Source: Balneolia bacterium (GTDB taxonomy: Bacteria > Bacteroidota > Rhodothermia > Balneolales > Cyclonatronaceae). From it: a stretch of DNA of 19,247 bases. Where the stretch lies: assembly GCA_003567135.1 (NCBI GenBank), contig PXAI01000395.1:1-19247 (forward strand). The letters are read 5' to 3'. Numbering within the stretch: the stretch's first letter is position 1; each line of letters opens with the position of its first letter. Under the pieces are notes generated by a model. That model searched no databases and had not been told where the DNA came from. It saw only the letters and a program-made list of their open reading frames with translations. The position numbers and the translations under genes are program-made. Of this stretch, positions 5,647 to 13,984 are shown piece after piece.

Positions 5647-8463
5647 ATGATAAAGAACTGGAAAGGAATTGAAGTTAAGGCTGAAGGTGAAGGGATCTCG
5701 GCTCCGCTGAGTAAACAGGTTAATCTGCTGGGAATGCTTGTGGGACATGCCGTTAAGGAAATGGCTGGCGAAGAGTTATTTGAGCTTGTTGAGGGGCTTC
5801 GCCGGAAGTGTAAAACGGCGTATAAGCCCGGAAACGAGCAAAACAGGGATGAAGTGCGGAAGGTTATTTCCGAGCTGGAACTTGAAAAAATTGACTGGCT
5901 GCTGCGTGCTTATACGGCGTTTTTCCACATGGTTAATAAAGCCGAACAGTTTGAAATTGTCCGCATCAACAAAGAGCGGGAAGTGAAGGCTACTGAGGAA
6001 AAACCGCGTTCAGAATCGATTATGGACGCCGTTAAACAGCTTCACGATGCCGGGCTGACCTACGAGCAGGTGGTTGAAGTTATCGGAAAAATGGATATCC
6101 AGCCGACGATTACGGCGCATCCCACGGAAGCACGCCGTAGGACTGTTCTGAATATCCAGAACCGAATTTCAAACGCGCTCGACCGGATCGGATCGGCGGA
6201 TTGCGGGGTGGCTGAGGAATCGAAGCAGATTTCTGAAATCTACCGGCAGATCAAAATCCTGCTGAATACGGATGATGTTCGCAGCGCAAGACTTTCCGTT
6301 GAGGACGAGGTACACAACGGGCTGTATTTTATCACAAACACCATCTGGAACGTGCTGCCCGATATTCATCAGGATCTGCGACAAGCGGTGGAAACCTTTT
6401 ACGGTAAAACGCCGGAACTCGGTGAGTTTATCCGCTATCGTTCGTGGATTGGCGGCGACCGTGATGGAAACCCGTTTGTGACGCCGGAAAAAACGCGGTT
6501 TACCCTGCAGGCTCAGCGGAATGCTGTTGTGGATCTGTATAAAAAAGCTCTGCTCGAACTTCGTATGGAGATGAGTATTTCAAGCCGGCAGACCTCCGTT
6601 TCGGATGAACTTCTGGAAGCCATCAAAAAAGATGAGAGCGTGGTTACGGTTGATCCGGAGCATCAGAAAAACTACACGTATGAGCCGTACAGAATGCGGA
6701 TCACGCAGATTATGGCCAAGCTTGAAAAGTCATTTCCGGAGGATGATAAATCGTTGTTGCGTCCTCACAAGCCGGATGACGACGTGTATATTTACAAGCT
6801 GGATGAATTTCTCTCTGATCTGGAAGGCATTCAGAAAAGCCTTTCGGAGCATCATTACAAGGAGATGGCCACCGAAGGCAGCCTTGGCAAAATCATCATG
6901 CAGGTAAAAACCTTTGGCCTTTCGCTGGCCGCGCTGGATATTCGTCAGCACAGCCAGGTTTTTGAGCATACGGTGGATGAACTCCTGCGCCACGTCGGAA
7001 TTTCAGAGAATTACGCAAAGCTGGATGAAGAAGAAAAAATCAGCCTGCTGAATGAAGAGCTTCGCAATCCGCGGCCGCTGGTGCGGTTTAACGCTGAACT
7101 GACGGATCAGTCGCGCGATACGCTGGATGTTTTCCACACGCTCCGCAAAACCACGCGCGTTGATCCCGGCGCGCTCGGCAGTATCATCATAAGTATGACG
7201 CACGACGTCAGCGATATGCTGGAAGTACTGATCCTGATCAAGGAAACCGGGCTCTGGCAGCTCGAAAACGGGAAAGTTACCTCTGATATTGATGTGGTTC
7301 CGCTTTTCGAAACCATTGAGGATTTGCAGAACAGCTCCACGCTGATGTCGCGCATGTACGAAAACCCCGTGTATAAACTCCACCTGAAAGCCCGGAATCA
7401 CTTTCAGGAAATTATGCTGGGATATTCCGACAGTAACAAGGATGGCGGCTACTGGATGGCGAACTGGGCGCTGCACATCGCACAGCAGGAACTGGCGCAA
7501 ACATGCCGCGATTACAACGTCGATTTCAGGTTATTCCACGGCCGCGGTGGTTCTGTCGGGCGAGGCGGCGGCCGCGCGAATCAGGCAATGCTGGCGCTTC
7601 CGCCGGTATGCCACAGCGGACGCGTTCGTTTTACAGAACAGGGCGAGGTGATCTCATTCCGTTACGCGATGAAGACCGTCGCGCACCGCCACATCGAGCA
7701 GATCGTAAACGCGATGCTCCGCGCCACGGCGTCAGGACTCGGCTATTTCGATGACATCTCCGGTGAGGAAACGCCCGCTTACAAAGAGATGATGAGCGAG
7801 ATTTCAGATCGTTCGATGAAAGCCTATCACAAGCTGATCCGCCATGATGATTTCTGGCCGTGGTACACCAGTGTGACGCCTATCGAGCAAATTTCACGAT
7901 TACCAATCGCATCCCGGCCGGTATCCCGTAAATCGGGCAGCGAAGTGGACTTCAGCAGTCTTCGCGCGATCCCCTGGGTTTTTGCGTGGACGCAGATCCG
8001 CCACAACATCCCCGGATGGTTTGGTGTGGGATCGGCGCTGCACTCGCTGATTCAGGAAAAAGGCAAGAAAGAGGAGCTTCAGAAGATGTACAAAAACTGG
8101 CCGTTTTTTGGCGTCGTGCTCGATAACGCACAGCGCGAAATGAAGCGCGCGCACTTTGTCATTGCCGGTGATTATGGCTCTCTGTCAGAGATCACATCAA
8201 TCCCTGAAATGATCCGCGCGGAGTACGAACGTGCTGAGGAGGCGATCAAAGCCATTACCGGCCAAAAAGAGCTGCTGGATAATAATCCTGTAATTCAGAA
8301 GTCGATCCACCTGCGGAATCCGTACACGGATGTGCTGAACATAATTCAGTCGACGCTACTGCACAGAAAACGCGCCGATGACGGTTCGGGACACGACAAG
8401 CTGAATCACCAGATTTTTATCAGTATTAACGGTCTGGCGGCGGCGATGCAAAGTACCGGATAG
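5647..8463 (+). CDS. ppc: Phosphoenolpyruvate carboxylase
   Basis: A 938-residue cytosolic enzyme that carboxylates PEP with bicarbonate to oxaloacetate, the anaplerotic feed of the TCA cycle and of aspartate-family amino acids. Signature segments are intact: TAHPTEARRRT with catalytic His158, GGDRDGNP around 275, LDIRQHS, SDSNKDGG with Lys598, and FHGRGGSVGRGGG with His631, plus EQGEVIS. These correspond to E. coli His138, Lys546 and His579. It ends in the family-typical -TG. It is slightly longer than E. coli Ppc (883). An in-frame TAA at 5632-5634 makes the ATG at 5647 the first possible start; there is no Shine-Dalgarno. dapA follows after 80 nt on the same strand, linking oxaloacetate/aspartate supply to lysine and diaminopimelate synthesis. 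Confidence 0.97.
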   Translation: MIKNWKGIEVKAEGEGISAPLSKQVNLLGMLVGHAVKEMAGEELFELVEGLRRKCKTAYKPGNEQNRDEVRKVISELELEKIDWLLRAYTAFFHMVNKAEQFEIVRINKEREVKATEEKPRSESIMDAVKQLHDAGLTYEQVVEVIGKMDIQPTITAHPTEARRRTVLNIQNRISNALDRIGSADCGVAEESKQISEIYRQIKILLNTDDVRSARLSVEDEVHNGLYFITNTIWNVLPDIHQDLRQAVETFYGKTPELGEFIRYRSWIGGDRDGNPFVTPEKTRFTLQAQRNAVVDLYKKALLELRMEMSISSRQTSVSDELLEAIKKDESVVTVDPEHQKNYTYEPYRMRITQIMAKLEKSFPEDDKSLLRPHKPDDDVYIYKLDEFLSDLEGIQKSLSEHHYKEMATEGSLGKIIMQVKTFGLSLAALDIRQHSQVFEHTVDELLRHVGISENYAKLDEEEKISLLNEELRNPRPLVRFNAELTDQSRDTLDVFHTLRKTTRVDPGALGSIIISMTHDVSDMLEVLILIKETGLWQLENGKVTSDIDVVPLFETIEDLQNSSTLMSRMYENPVYKLHLKARNHFQEIMLGYSDSNKDGGYWMANWALHIAQQELAQTCRDYNVDFRLFHGRGGSVGRGGGRANQAMLALPPVCHSGRVRFTEQGEVISFRYAMKTVAHRHIEQIVNAMLRATASGLGYFDDISGEETPAYKEMMSEISDRSMKAYHKLIRHDDFWPWYTSVTPIEQISRLPIASRPVSRKSGSEVDFSSLRAIPWVFAWTQIRHNIPGWFGVGSALHSLIQEKGKKEELQKMYKNWPFFGVVLDNAQREMKRAHFVIAGDYGSLSEITSIPEMIRAEYERAEEAIKAITGQKELLDNNPVIQKSIHLRNPYTDVLNIIQSTLLHRKRADDGSGHDKLNHQIFISINGLAAAMQSTG

Positions 8464-8543
8464 CGTCAGCCGGGTTAACCCTTTGACTGAAAAATTGGTA
8501 TATTCGAATAAAGAACTTTTTATATGAAAATTGATTCGGATTT

Positions 8544-9434
8544 ATGCCACACCAGGATTTTAAAGGGTTATACACAGCTATCGTCACCCCGTTTACAAAA
8601 GACGGTTCGCTGGATGAAGATGCGTTTGGTAAACTGGTAACGCGTCAGCGCGAAGCCGGCGTTGACGGCGTGGTCGTTTGCGGTACAACCGGTGAAAGCC
8701 CAACGGTTTCGTCGGATGAATTTGAGACGCTTCTCGAAATTGCCATTGAGCTGTCAGCCGGCAAAATGAAAGTGATTGCCGGAACCGGAACCAACAGCAC
8801 GGAAAAAAGCATCCAGCGCTCAAGGCTGGCAAAAAAGAAAGGTGCCGATGCGCTTCTTCTTGCCGCGCCCTATTACAACAAACCCACGCAAAACGGCCTT
8901 TACGAGCATTATCAGCTGATCGCCCGACAGGTTGATCTTCCGCAGATTATCTATAACGTGCCCGGCCGCTCGGGGTGCAACATTCTGCCCGAAACGGTTG
9001 CGCGGCTGGCCATCCATCCCAACATCGTGGCCGTGAAAGAAGCCAGCGGGGATATCAATCAGATTATGGATGTGATTGCGGCGGTGCCTGATGACTTCAC
9101 CGTTTTTGCAGGCGACGACGCCATTGGACTTCCATGTATGGCCTGCGGCGGATCGGGCGTCATTTCGGTGATTTCAAACCAGGCTCCCGCTATGATGGCC
9201 GAAATGGTAAAACTGGCCACGACGGGCGATATTTCCGGCGCGCGCAGAATTCACTACAAGCTTCTGCCGCTGATGAAAGCCAATTTCCGCGAAAGTAATC
9301 CGCTTCCCGTAAAAGCATCGCTGCACATGATGGGGCTGATCAAAAACACGCTTCGGCTGCCGATGACGCCGATGGATCAGAAACTGGAGCCGGAGCTGAG
9401 AAAAATCCTCGAAGATCTGAATCTTCTTAGCTGA
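8544..9434 (+). CDS. dapA: 4-hydroxy-tetrahydrodipicolinate synthase
   Basis: A 296-residue (beta/alpha)8 aldolase of the DHDPS family. It condenses pyruvate with aspartate semialdehyde, the committed step to diaminopimelate and lysine. Seen: GTTGES (47-52, Thr48/Thr49), YYNKP with Tyr111, YNVPGRSG with Tyr137 and Arg142, and AVKEASGD with the Schiff-base Lys165. These match E. coli Thr44/Thr45, Tyr107, Tyr133, Arg138 and Lys161, so the active site is complete and a true DapA is favoured over other family members. Length is normal. The 80-nt gap after ppc contains a GGGTTAACCC palindrome (8472-8481) flanked by GTCA/TGAC, possibly a weak terminator or operator. No Shine-Dalgarno is seen. The M14 gene downstream starts 161 nt later and looks separate. 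Confidence 0.95.
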   Translation: MPHQDFKGLYTAIVTPFTKDGSLDEDAFGKLVTRQREAGVDGVVVCGTTGESPTVSSDEFETLLEIAIELSAGKMKVIAGTGTNSTEKSIQRSRLAKKKGADALLLAAPYYNKPTQNGLYEHYQLIARQVDLPQIIYNVPGRSGCNILPETVARLAIHPNIVAVKEASGDINQIMDVIAAVPDDFTVFAGDDAIGLPCMACGGSGVISVISNQAPAMMAEMVKLATTGDISGARRIHYKLLPLMKANFRESNPLPVKASLHMMGLIKNTLRLPMTPMDQKLEPELRKILEDLNLLS

Positions 9435-9491
9435 TTGACTGGTTCTTCTGTGGCCAACTCAGGGCTTCGTGAATTTCTCTGTTTATCTGAA

Positions 9492-9520
9492 TTGCGTTCT
9501 AAGGCGTTTAAGTCTAAATT
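9492..9520 (+). promoter_or_regulatory. Possible sigma-70-like promoter before the M14 gene
   Basis: TTGCGT (9492-9497) and TAAATT (9515-9520) are separated by 17 bp, about 75 nt before the chosen ATG. Each hexamer matches the consensus only partly, so this is tentative. Confidence 0.25.
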
Positions 9521-9595
9521 AACCGGTCAGGATCGGTCTGATTCAGGGCGGTTTTGTGTTTACAGGGGATTCTCATTTCAATCAATCAAAGTTTC

Positions 9596-12106
9596 ATGAA
9601 AAAGCTTCTGAGTTTACTGTTGCTGGTATTTCTTTGCCAGCCCGCAACCGGCCAGTTGATGTCACCGGCTGAATTTTTGGGTTACGAAACCGGCGACCGG
9701 CTCACTCCGCATCACAGGGTAGTTGCGTATTACGAGCACGTAGCCGAAAACAGCGACCGGGTTACGTTACAGCACTACGGCGAAACCTACGGTCACAGAA
9801 CGCTCATCGCTGCTTTCGTCACATCCCCCGAAAATCATGAGCGGCTTGATGAAATCCGTGAAAACAATCTGAGACACGCCGGGTTGCTGGATGGCGAACC
9901 GCAGGGTGATTCAAAAGCGATTGTCTGGCTGAGCTACAACGTTCACGGAAATGAGATCTCCGGAACAGAAGCCGCGATGCTCACGATTTACGAGCTGGCG
10001 CAGCATGATAACGATGAAACGGCTGCATGGCTGGAAAACACCGTAGTTGTGATGGATCCCCTGCTGAATCCCGACGGGCGTGATCGCTATGTGAACTGGT
10101 TTCATCAGGTGGCCGGCAGAAAATATGATCCCTATCCGACGACCCGCGAGCACAACGAACCCTGGCCGAACGCGCGAACAAACTACTATCAGTTCGATCT
10201 GAACCGCGACTGGGCGTGGCAGATTCAGAAGGAAACGCAGCAGCGAATTGCGCTGTATCACAAATGGATGCCCCACGTGCACGCCGATTTTCACGAAATG
10301 GGCATCGACAGCCCGTATTATTTTGCTCCTGCAGCCGAGCCGTTTCACGTGGCCATCAGCGACTGGCAGCGTGAGTTTCAGGAGACGATCGGCCGCAACC
10401 ACGCCGATTATTTCGACCGCAATTTCAGGATTTACTACACCCGTGAGCGGTTCGATCTTTTCTATCCGAGCTACGGAGATACGTATCCGACTTTTAACGG
10501 CGCTATCGGCATGACGTACGAGCAGGCCGGAAACACGCGCGGCGGCCTTTCGGTAATCACCGCGGAAGGTGACACGCTCACTTTCGAGCAGCGCATTCTG
10601 AATCAGCATGTAGTCGGGCTCTCAACCGTGGAAATCACGGCGCAGCACGCGGATCGGGTTATCAGTGAGTTCCGTGGATTTTTCGGTGAATCCCAGCGAA
10701 ACCCCTACGCCGAGTATAAAACATACATTTTCCCGGGCACCAATCACCCCGACAAACTTGATCTGCTGACCAGCTATCTGGATAAGTGGGATATCAGCTA
10801 CGGTCGTGCGCCGTCACGCCGAAACGTATCCGCGCTGAATTATACCACCAGCGAAACCGGTAGAATTTCACTTTCGGGGGATGATCTCGTCATAAGTGCC
10901 TATCAGCCAAAATCGGTGCTTCTGAACGTACTTTTTGAACCAAAGACGACTGTCGTTGATTCGGTTACGTACGACATCACCGCATGGGCGGTTCCGTACG
11001 CGATGGGCCTTGAAGCCTGGGCGTCCACCGACCGGATCAATCCATCGGGACAATGGAGCTCGCCATCGTCGTTCGCTTCTGCTGAGCGTGTGGCGCCGGA
11101 CTCAAAACCTTACGCCTACGCGGCACCGTGGAATTCGTTTGAGGATGCCCGCTACCTGGCGCAACTGCTTCAGGAAAACGTGCGCGTGCGAATTGCCACA
11201 AATTCATTCGAACTGGAAGGCCACAGCTTCGAACGCGGTGCGCTGCTGATGACCCGCCGCGGTAACGAAAATCTCGGCGAACGGTTTGATGAAATTGTTC
11301 AGGAACTGGCGTATAAGCTGGGCCGGTCCGTAAAAGCGTTGCAAACCGGAATGGTGGATGCCGGAATTGACCTGGGATCAAATCAGTTTCGAAAAGTATC
11401 CGCCCCGAAAATTGCGCTGCTTGCCGGCGAAGGACTGAACCCGAACAACTTCGGTGAAATCTGGCACTATTTTGATCATCAGCTGGAATACCCGGTACAT
11501 ATCTTTAATCATTCCAACCTGAATCAGATCAACTGGAATGATTTTGACGTGCTGATTCTTCCGGAGGGCGGCTATGGTTCGGTGCTGAACGACCGGATTG
11601 TATCGCGTATCCAGCTTTGGGCAAGCGAAGGCGGGCGGATTATCACGATGGGATCATCAGTTACGGCGTTTAGCGGAAAAGAGGGTTTTCCGCAGTTAAC
11701 GAGTAAATCCGGCGAGGAAAGTTCCGGTCCGAATCTTATCCGCTATGAAGACCGCAGCAGAAACGCAATTTCAGATTTTATCGGCGGAAGTATTTATCGC
11801 CTGCATCTGGATAACAGCCATCCGATGGCGTATGGTTATCCCGAATACTATTTCAGCCTGAAACGCGGAACCTCATCCTACGAATTCCTTGAAAACGGCT
11901 GGAATGTGGCTACCCTTCGTGAAGGCGCACACCGAAGCGGTTTCGAAGGATACCGCGCCGCCGAAGTTGTTCAAAACAGCATGATTTTCGGAACCCAAAG
12001 CATCGGTCGCGGCGACATCGTTTACATGGTGGACAACCCGCTATTCCGCGGCTTCTGGCACAACGGAAAACTGCTTTTTGCGAACGCGGTTTTTGGTAGC
12101 TGGTAG
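9596..12106 (+). CDS. Secreted M14-family zinc carboxypeptidase with C-terminal amidotransferase-like domain
   Basis: The chosen ATG at 9596 gives 836 residues and a clean signal peptide (MKKLLSLLLLVFLCQPATG); an in-frame ATG at 9554 would only add 14 residues before it. The M14 domain (about 20-330) has the zinc ligands His117 and Glu120 in NVHGNE and His233 in ADFHEMG, substrate-side LNPDGRDR and NRDW segments, and a probable catalytic Glu309 in TYEQAG. The C-terminal part holds a class I glutamine-amidotransferase-like fold (IALLAGEGLNPNNFGEIW, then FDVLILPEGGYG, then ASEGGRIITMG) without an obvious catalytic Cys. This architecture is familiar in Bacteroidota secreted metallopeptidases. 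It probably trims peptides outside the cytoplasm to feed uptake. The substrate is unknown. The repeat copy at 12106 begins at its stop codon. Confidence 0.88.
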   Translation: MKKLLSLLLLVFLCQPATGQLMSPAEFLGYETGDRLTPHHRVVAYYEHVAENSDRVTLQHYGETYGHRTLIAAFVTSPENHERLDEIRENNLRHAGLLDGEPQGDSKAIVWLSYNVHGNEISGTEAAMLTIYELAQHDNDETAAWLENTVVVMDPLLNPDGRDRYVNWFHQVAGRKYDPYPTTREHNEPWPNARTNYYQFDLNRDWAWQIQKETQQRIALYHKWMPHVHADFHEMGIDSPYYFAPAAEPFHVAISDWQREFQETIGRNHADYFDRNFRIYYTRERFDLFYPSYGDTYPTFNGAIGMTYEQAGNTRGGLSVITAEGDTLTFEQRILNQHVVGLSTVEITAQHADRVISEFRGFFGESQRNPYAEYKTYIFPGTNHPDKLDLLTSYLDKWDISYGRAPSRRNVSALNYTTSETGRISLSGDDLVISAYQPKSVLLNVLFEPKTTVVDSVTYDITAWAVPYAMGLEAWASTDRINPSGQWSSPSSFASAERVAPDSKPYAYAAPWNSFEDARYLAQLLQENVRVRIATNSFELEGHSFERGALLMTRRGNENLGERFDEIVQELAYKLGRSVKALQTGMVDAGIDLGSNQFRKVSAPKIALLAGEGLNPNNFGEIWHYFDHQLEYPVHIFNHSNLNQINWNDFDVLILPEGGYGSVLNDRIVSRIQLWASEGGRIITMGSSVTAFSGKEGFPQLTSKSGEESSGPNLIRYEDRSRNAISDFIGGSIYRLHLDNSHPMAYGYPEYYFSLKRGTSSYEFLENGWNVATLREGAHRSGFEGYRAAEVVQNSMIFGTQSIGRGDIVYMVDNPLFRGFWHNGKLLFANAVFGSW

Positions 12107-12222
12107 ATTGTTTGGGATCGATTATTGGCTTTTATCTATTGATTATTGGGGGAAGAGTGTTGCGGGAATGGAAGAGTTTCGGGTTGCGGGTTTCGTCAAT
12201 TTTCGAATTCGTTGCCTGCGCC
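12106..12222 (+). repeat. Dispersed intergenic repeat, copy 2
   Basis: Begins at the M14 stop codon and parallels 5231-5347. It shares TCTATTGATT, the AGTGTTGCGGGAATGGAAGA block (from 12156) and TTTTCGAATTCGTTGCCT (12200-12217). It has two CGGGTTN heptads (12180-12193) against three in copy 1. Like copy 1, it follows a plus-strand stop codon in the sense orientation. Confidence 0.85.
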
Positions 12223-12231
12223 CCGAAGCCG

Positions 12232-12332
12232 TCATTCCGTCGCAGAAATCCACGATCGGTCCCAACGTTGTCATCCCGCAATCGGCTCGTAAGTAATTCA
12301 GGAACAGATGGCTACACGATATGCGGGATCTT
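12232..12332. repeat. Degraded GTCATCCCGCA/TGCGGGAT inverted repeat
   Basis: ATCCCGCA (12273-12280) and TGCGGGAT (12322-12329) are perfect 8-bp inverted arms, preceded by a GTCATTCCGTCGCAGAAATCC stretch at 12232. This resembles the GTCATTCC/GGGATCTTCC intergenic repeats I recall from many bacteria. It carries no coding signal. Confidence 0.45.
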
Positions 12333-12427
12333 CCAGCGTATTTATTGGACAGATCTTTTTTCAGGCTAAAGATCGCCAACCAAAATGGTACTCGTGTATT
12401 TTAGGGCTACCATCTATGAGCTACCAC

Positions 12428-12595
12428 CAATTTATCCCGGATTATTCACCAAAGCCTGCCCCGACTAATTCGGGAAAAAGTCGCCGTCTTTTGATACACC
12501 CAAAATTAAGAGAATACATATTTATTCTAAGTTGTAATATGTCAGCTATTTATGTCGCATATATTATTGCTTCGTGAATAATCCGGGTTAAATTG
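12428..12595. mobile_element. MITE-like element with 22-bp inverted ends
   Basis: Arms at 12428-12449 and 12574-12595 are inverted copies matching at 21 of 22 positions; the core reads CCCGGATTATTCAC on the left and GTGAATAATCCGGG on the right. They bound a 124-bp AT-rich interior with a CCCGA/TCGGG hairpin and no supported gene. The whole is 168 bp, or 152 bp if the ends are taken at CCCGG. The CC-N-GGATT type end recalls the tips of IS1380-family elements, from memory only. No transposase is present, so it would be non-autonomous or a remnant. Target-site duplications are not clear. Confidence 0.6.
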
Positions 12596-12692
12596 TCAAG
12601 GCTATTTATCATCAAAAAAATCCCGGGAAGACAAAATATATGCTCTGATATGTTGTGAATTAATTAATATTGCTATACAAATTTAACAATAG
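12596..12692. other. AT-rich gap between the MITE-like element and the ATPase operator region
   Basis: Strongly AT-rich, with no gene, tRNA or convincing promoter pair. Together with the listed repeats it completes the 643-bp gap between the M14 gene and the ATPase gene. Confidence 0.5.
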
Positions 12693-12749
12693 TATATTTT
12701 GCTTTATATAAATAGCATTTTATATTTTTGCTTTATCTGATAAGCATAT
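12693..12749 (+). promoter_or_regulatory. Two tandem dyads before the ATPase gene
   Basis: Two imperfect direct copies of about 29 bp, each TATATTTT(T) followed by a dyad: GCTTTATATAAATAGC (12701-12716) and GCTTTATCTGATAAGC (12730-12745). The second ends 4 nt before the ATG. Regular 29-bp spacing of dyads next to a start codon suggests operators or a promoter control region. The regulator is unknown. Confidence 0.45.
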
Positions 12750-13934
12750 ATGGACTACCTTCTCAAAATATCCCAAAAACGAATTCGGTCCGTTTCGATG
12801 GATTTCAGGCGGTTTCTTGCTGATGAAATTGAATGGGCTGAACGGCTGATTGTAATCCGCGGGCAGCGGGGTTCGGGTAAAACTACGCTATTGTTACAGC
12901 AGCTGAAGTTATATCCTGAGTCGGCCGTTTATTTGAGTTTGGATAACATCTATTTCGAAGCAAACAGGCTTGTCTTTACGATTGAACAGCTTTATGAGGC
13001 AGGATACCGCAGGTTTTTTCTGGATGAGGTGCACCGCTATAATTCGTGGTCAAAAGATCTCAAGAATCTGTATGACAATTTCCCTGATATACAGATGGTA
13101 TGCACCGGGTCTTCTGTTTTGGAAATCGACAAGGGGCAGGAGGATTTGTCGCGCAGAGCTGCCGTTTACGAACTTCCGGGACTCTCTTTCCGGGAATTTT
13201 TAATCCTGCGTAAGGGTCAAAAGTATGATGCGTTCAGCCTGGATTCCGTCATCAGTATGCATGATGAAATTGCGGATTCGATAACCGACAAAACGGACAT
13301 TCTGGATCATTTCAAGGAGTATCTGGATCGGGGATATTATCCGTATTTCATGGATGGCTGGAAAACGTATTCCGGGAAATTAAGGGATGCGACTCAGCTG
13401 ACGCTCGATCTCGATATTGCCATTTATGAAGATCTGAATGCCGCCACGCTCCGAAATATGAAAAAGCTGATGTACGTGATCAGCCAGTCGGTTCCTTTTA
13501 AACCCAATATATCATCGTTATCGCGCAAGCTGGAGATCCCGAGAAACACCATTTTGAAGATTCTTGATCTGCTCCAAAGGGCAGAAATATTCATGCTGCT
13601 GCGCTCCGATACGCAGGGGGTTAGTTTTCTTCAAAAACCTGAAAAGGTTTATCTGCAGAACACAAACCTGATTCACACGTTTGCCGAAGGAAAGCCGTCA
13701 AAAGGAAATCTTAGAGAGACGTTTTTCATGAACCAGCTCAAAGTCCGGCACAAGGTCACGGCATCACGTTTTGCGGATTTTATGGTAGATGATACATGGA
13801 CATTTGAAGTTGGCGGCCCGGCCAAAACGCGCGAACAAATCTGCGGTGTTCCAAACTCACGAATCGCTTCGGATGGTATAAAAGAAGGCTCGGGAGATAA
13901 AATCCCCCTTTGGATGTTTGGGTTTTTGTATTAA
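12750..13934 (+). CDS. AAA-type ATPase of the AAA_14/DUF4143 family
   Basis: A 394-residue P-loop ATPase. Seen: Walker A GQRGSGKT (38-45), Walker B FFLDEVH (89-95), a sensor-like CTGSS (118-122), the pair of arginines at 135-136, and the segment YELPGLSFREFL (140-151), typical of AAA_14 ATPases joined to DUF4143. Residues about 240-290 look like a winged-helix region (SLSRKLEIPRNTILKILDLL). The C terminus, with FADFMVDDTWTFEVGG and a final IPLWMFGFLY, matches what I recall of intact relatives, so the gene appears complete. Such ATPases are common, patchily distributed and of unknown function. It stands alone, behind a repeat-rich gap with tandem dyads, and is convergent with the Sel1-repeat gene 50 nt away. 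Confidence 0.85.
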   Translation: MDYLLKISQKRIRSVSMDFRRFLADEIEWAERLIVIRGQRGSGKTTLLLQQLKLYPESAVYLSLDNIYFEANRLVFTIEQLYEAGYRRFFLDEVHRYNSWSKDLKNLYDNFPDIQMVCTGSSVLEIDKGQEDLSRRAAVYELPGLSFREFLILRKGQKYDAFSLDSVISMHDEIADSITDKTDILDHFKEYLDRGYYPYFMDGWKTYSGKLRDATQLTLDLDIAIYEDLNAATLRNMKKLMYVISQSVPFKPNISSLSRKLEIPRNTILKILDLLQRAEIFMLLRSDTQGVSFLQKPEKVYLQNTNLIHTFAEGKPSKGNLRETFFMNQLKVRHKVTASRFADFMVDDTWTFEVGGPAKTREQICGVPNSRIASDGIKEGSGDKIPLWMFGFLY

Positions 13935-13984
13935 TCCGAATCACCTGCGACACAAAATATTTCCTGATGTGAAATCCTGTTTTT

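Noticed and set aside
5593..5672. Short upstream frames (9 and 17 codons) before and across the ppc start as leader peptides
   Set aside because: No ribosome-binding signal, no run of regulatory codons and no attenuator hairpin; most likely chance.
8464..8543. TTGACT plus TATATT near dapA as a promoter
   Set aside because: The spacing is only 10 bp, too short for sigma-70, and no Bacteroidota-type TTTG/TAnnTTTG pair at proper spacing was found.
9911..10609. 232-codon minus-strand frame inside the M14 gene
   Set aside because: It is a shadow of a high-confidence gene with intact zinc-binding motifs; no independent motif or start signal is seen.
12308..12577. Open frame of 89 codons in the repeat-rich gap
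   Set aside because: It runs through an inverted repeat and the MITE-like element, has no family-like sequence and no ribosome-binding signal.
12750..13934. ATPase as part of a defence or toxin-antitoxin pair
   Set aside because: No partner gene is adjacent; the flanks are repeats and a convergent Sel1-repeat gene. The DUF4143 family alone does not justify the claim.
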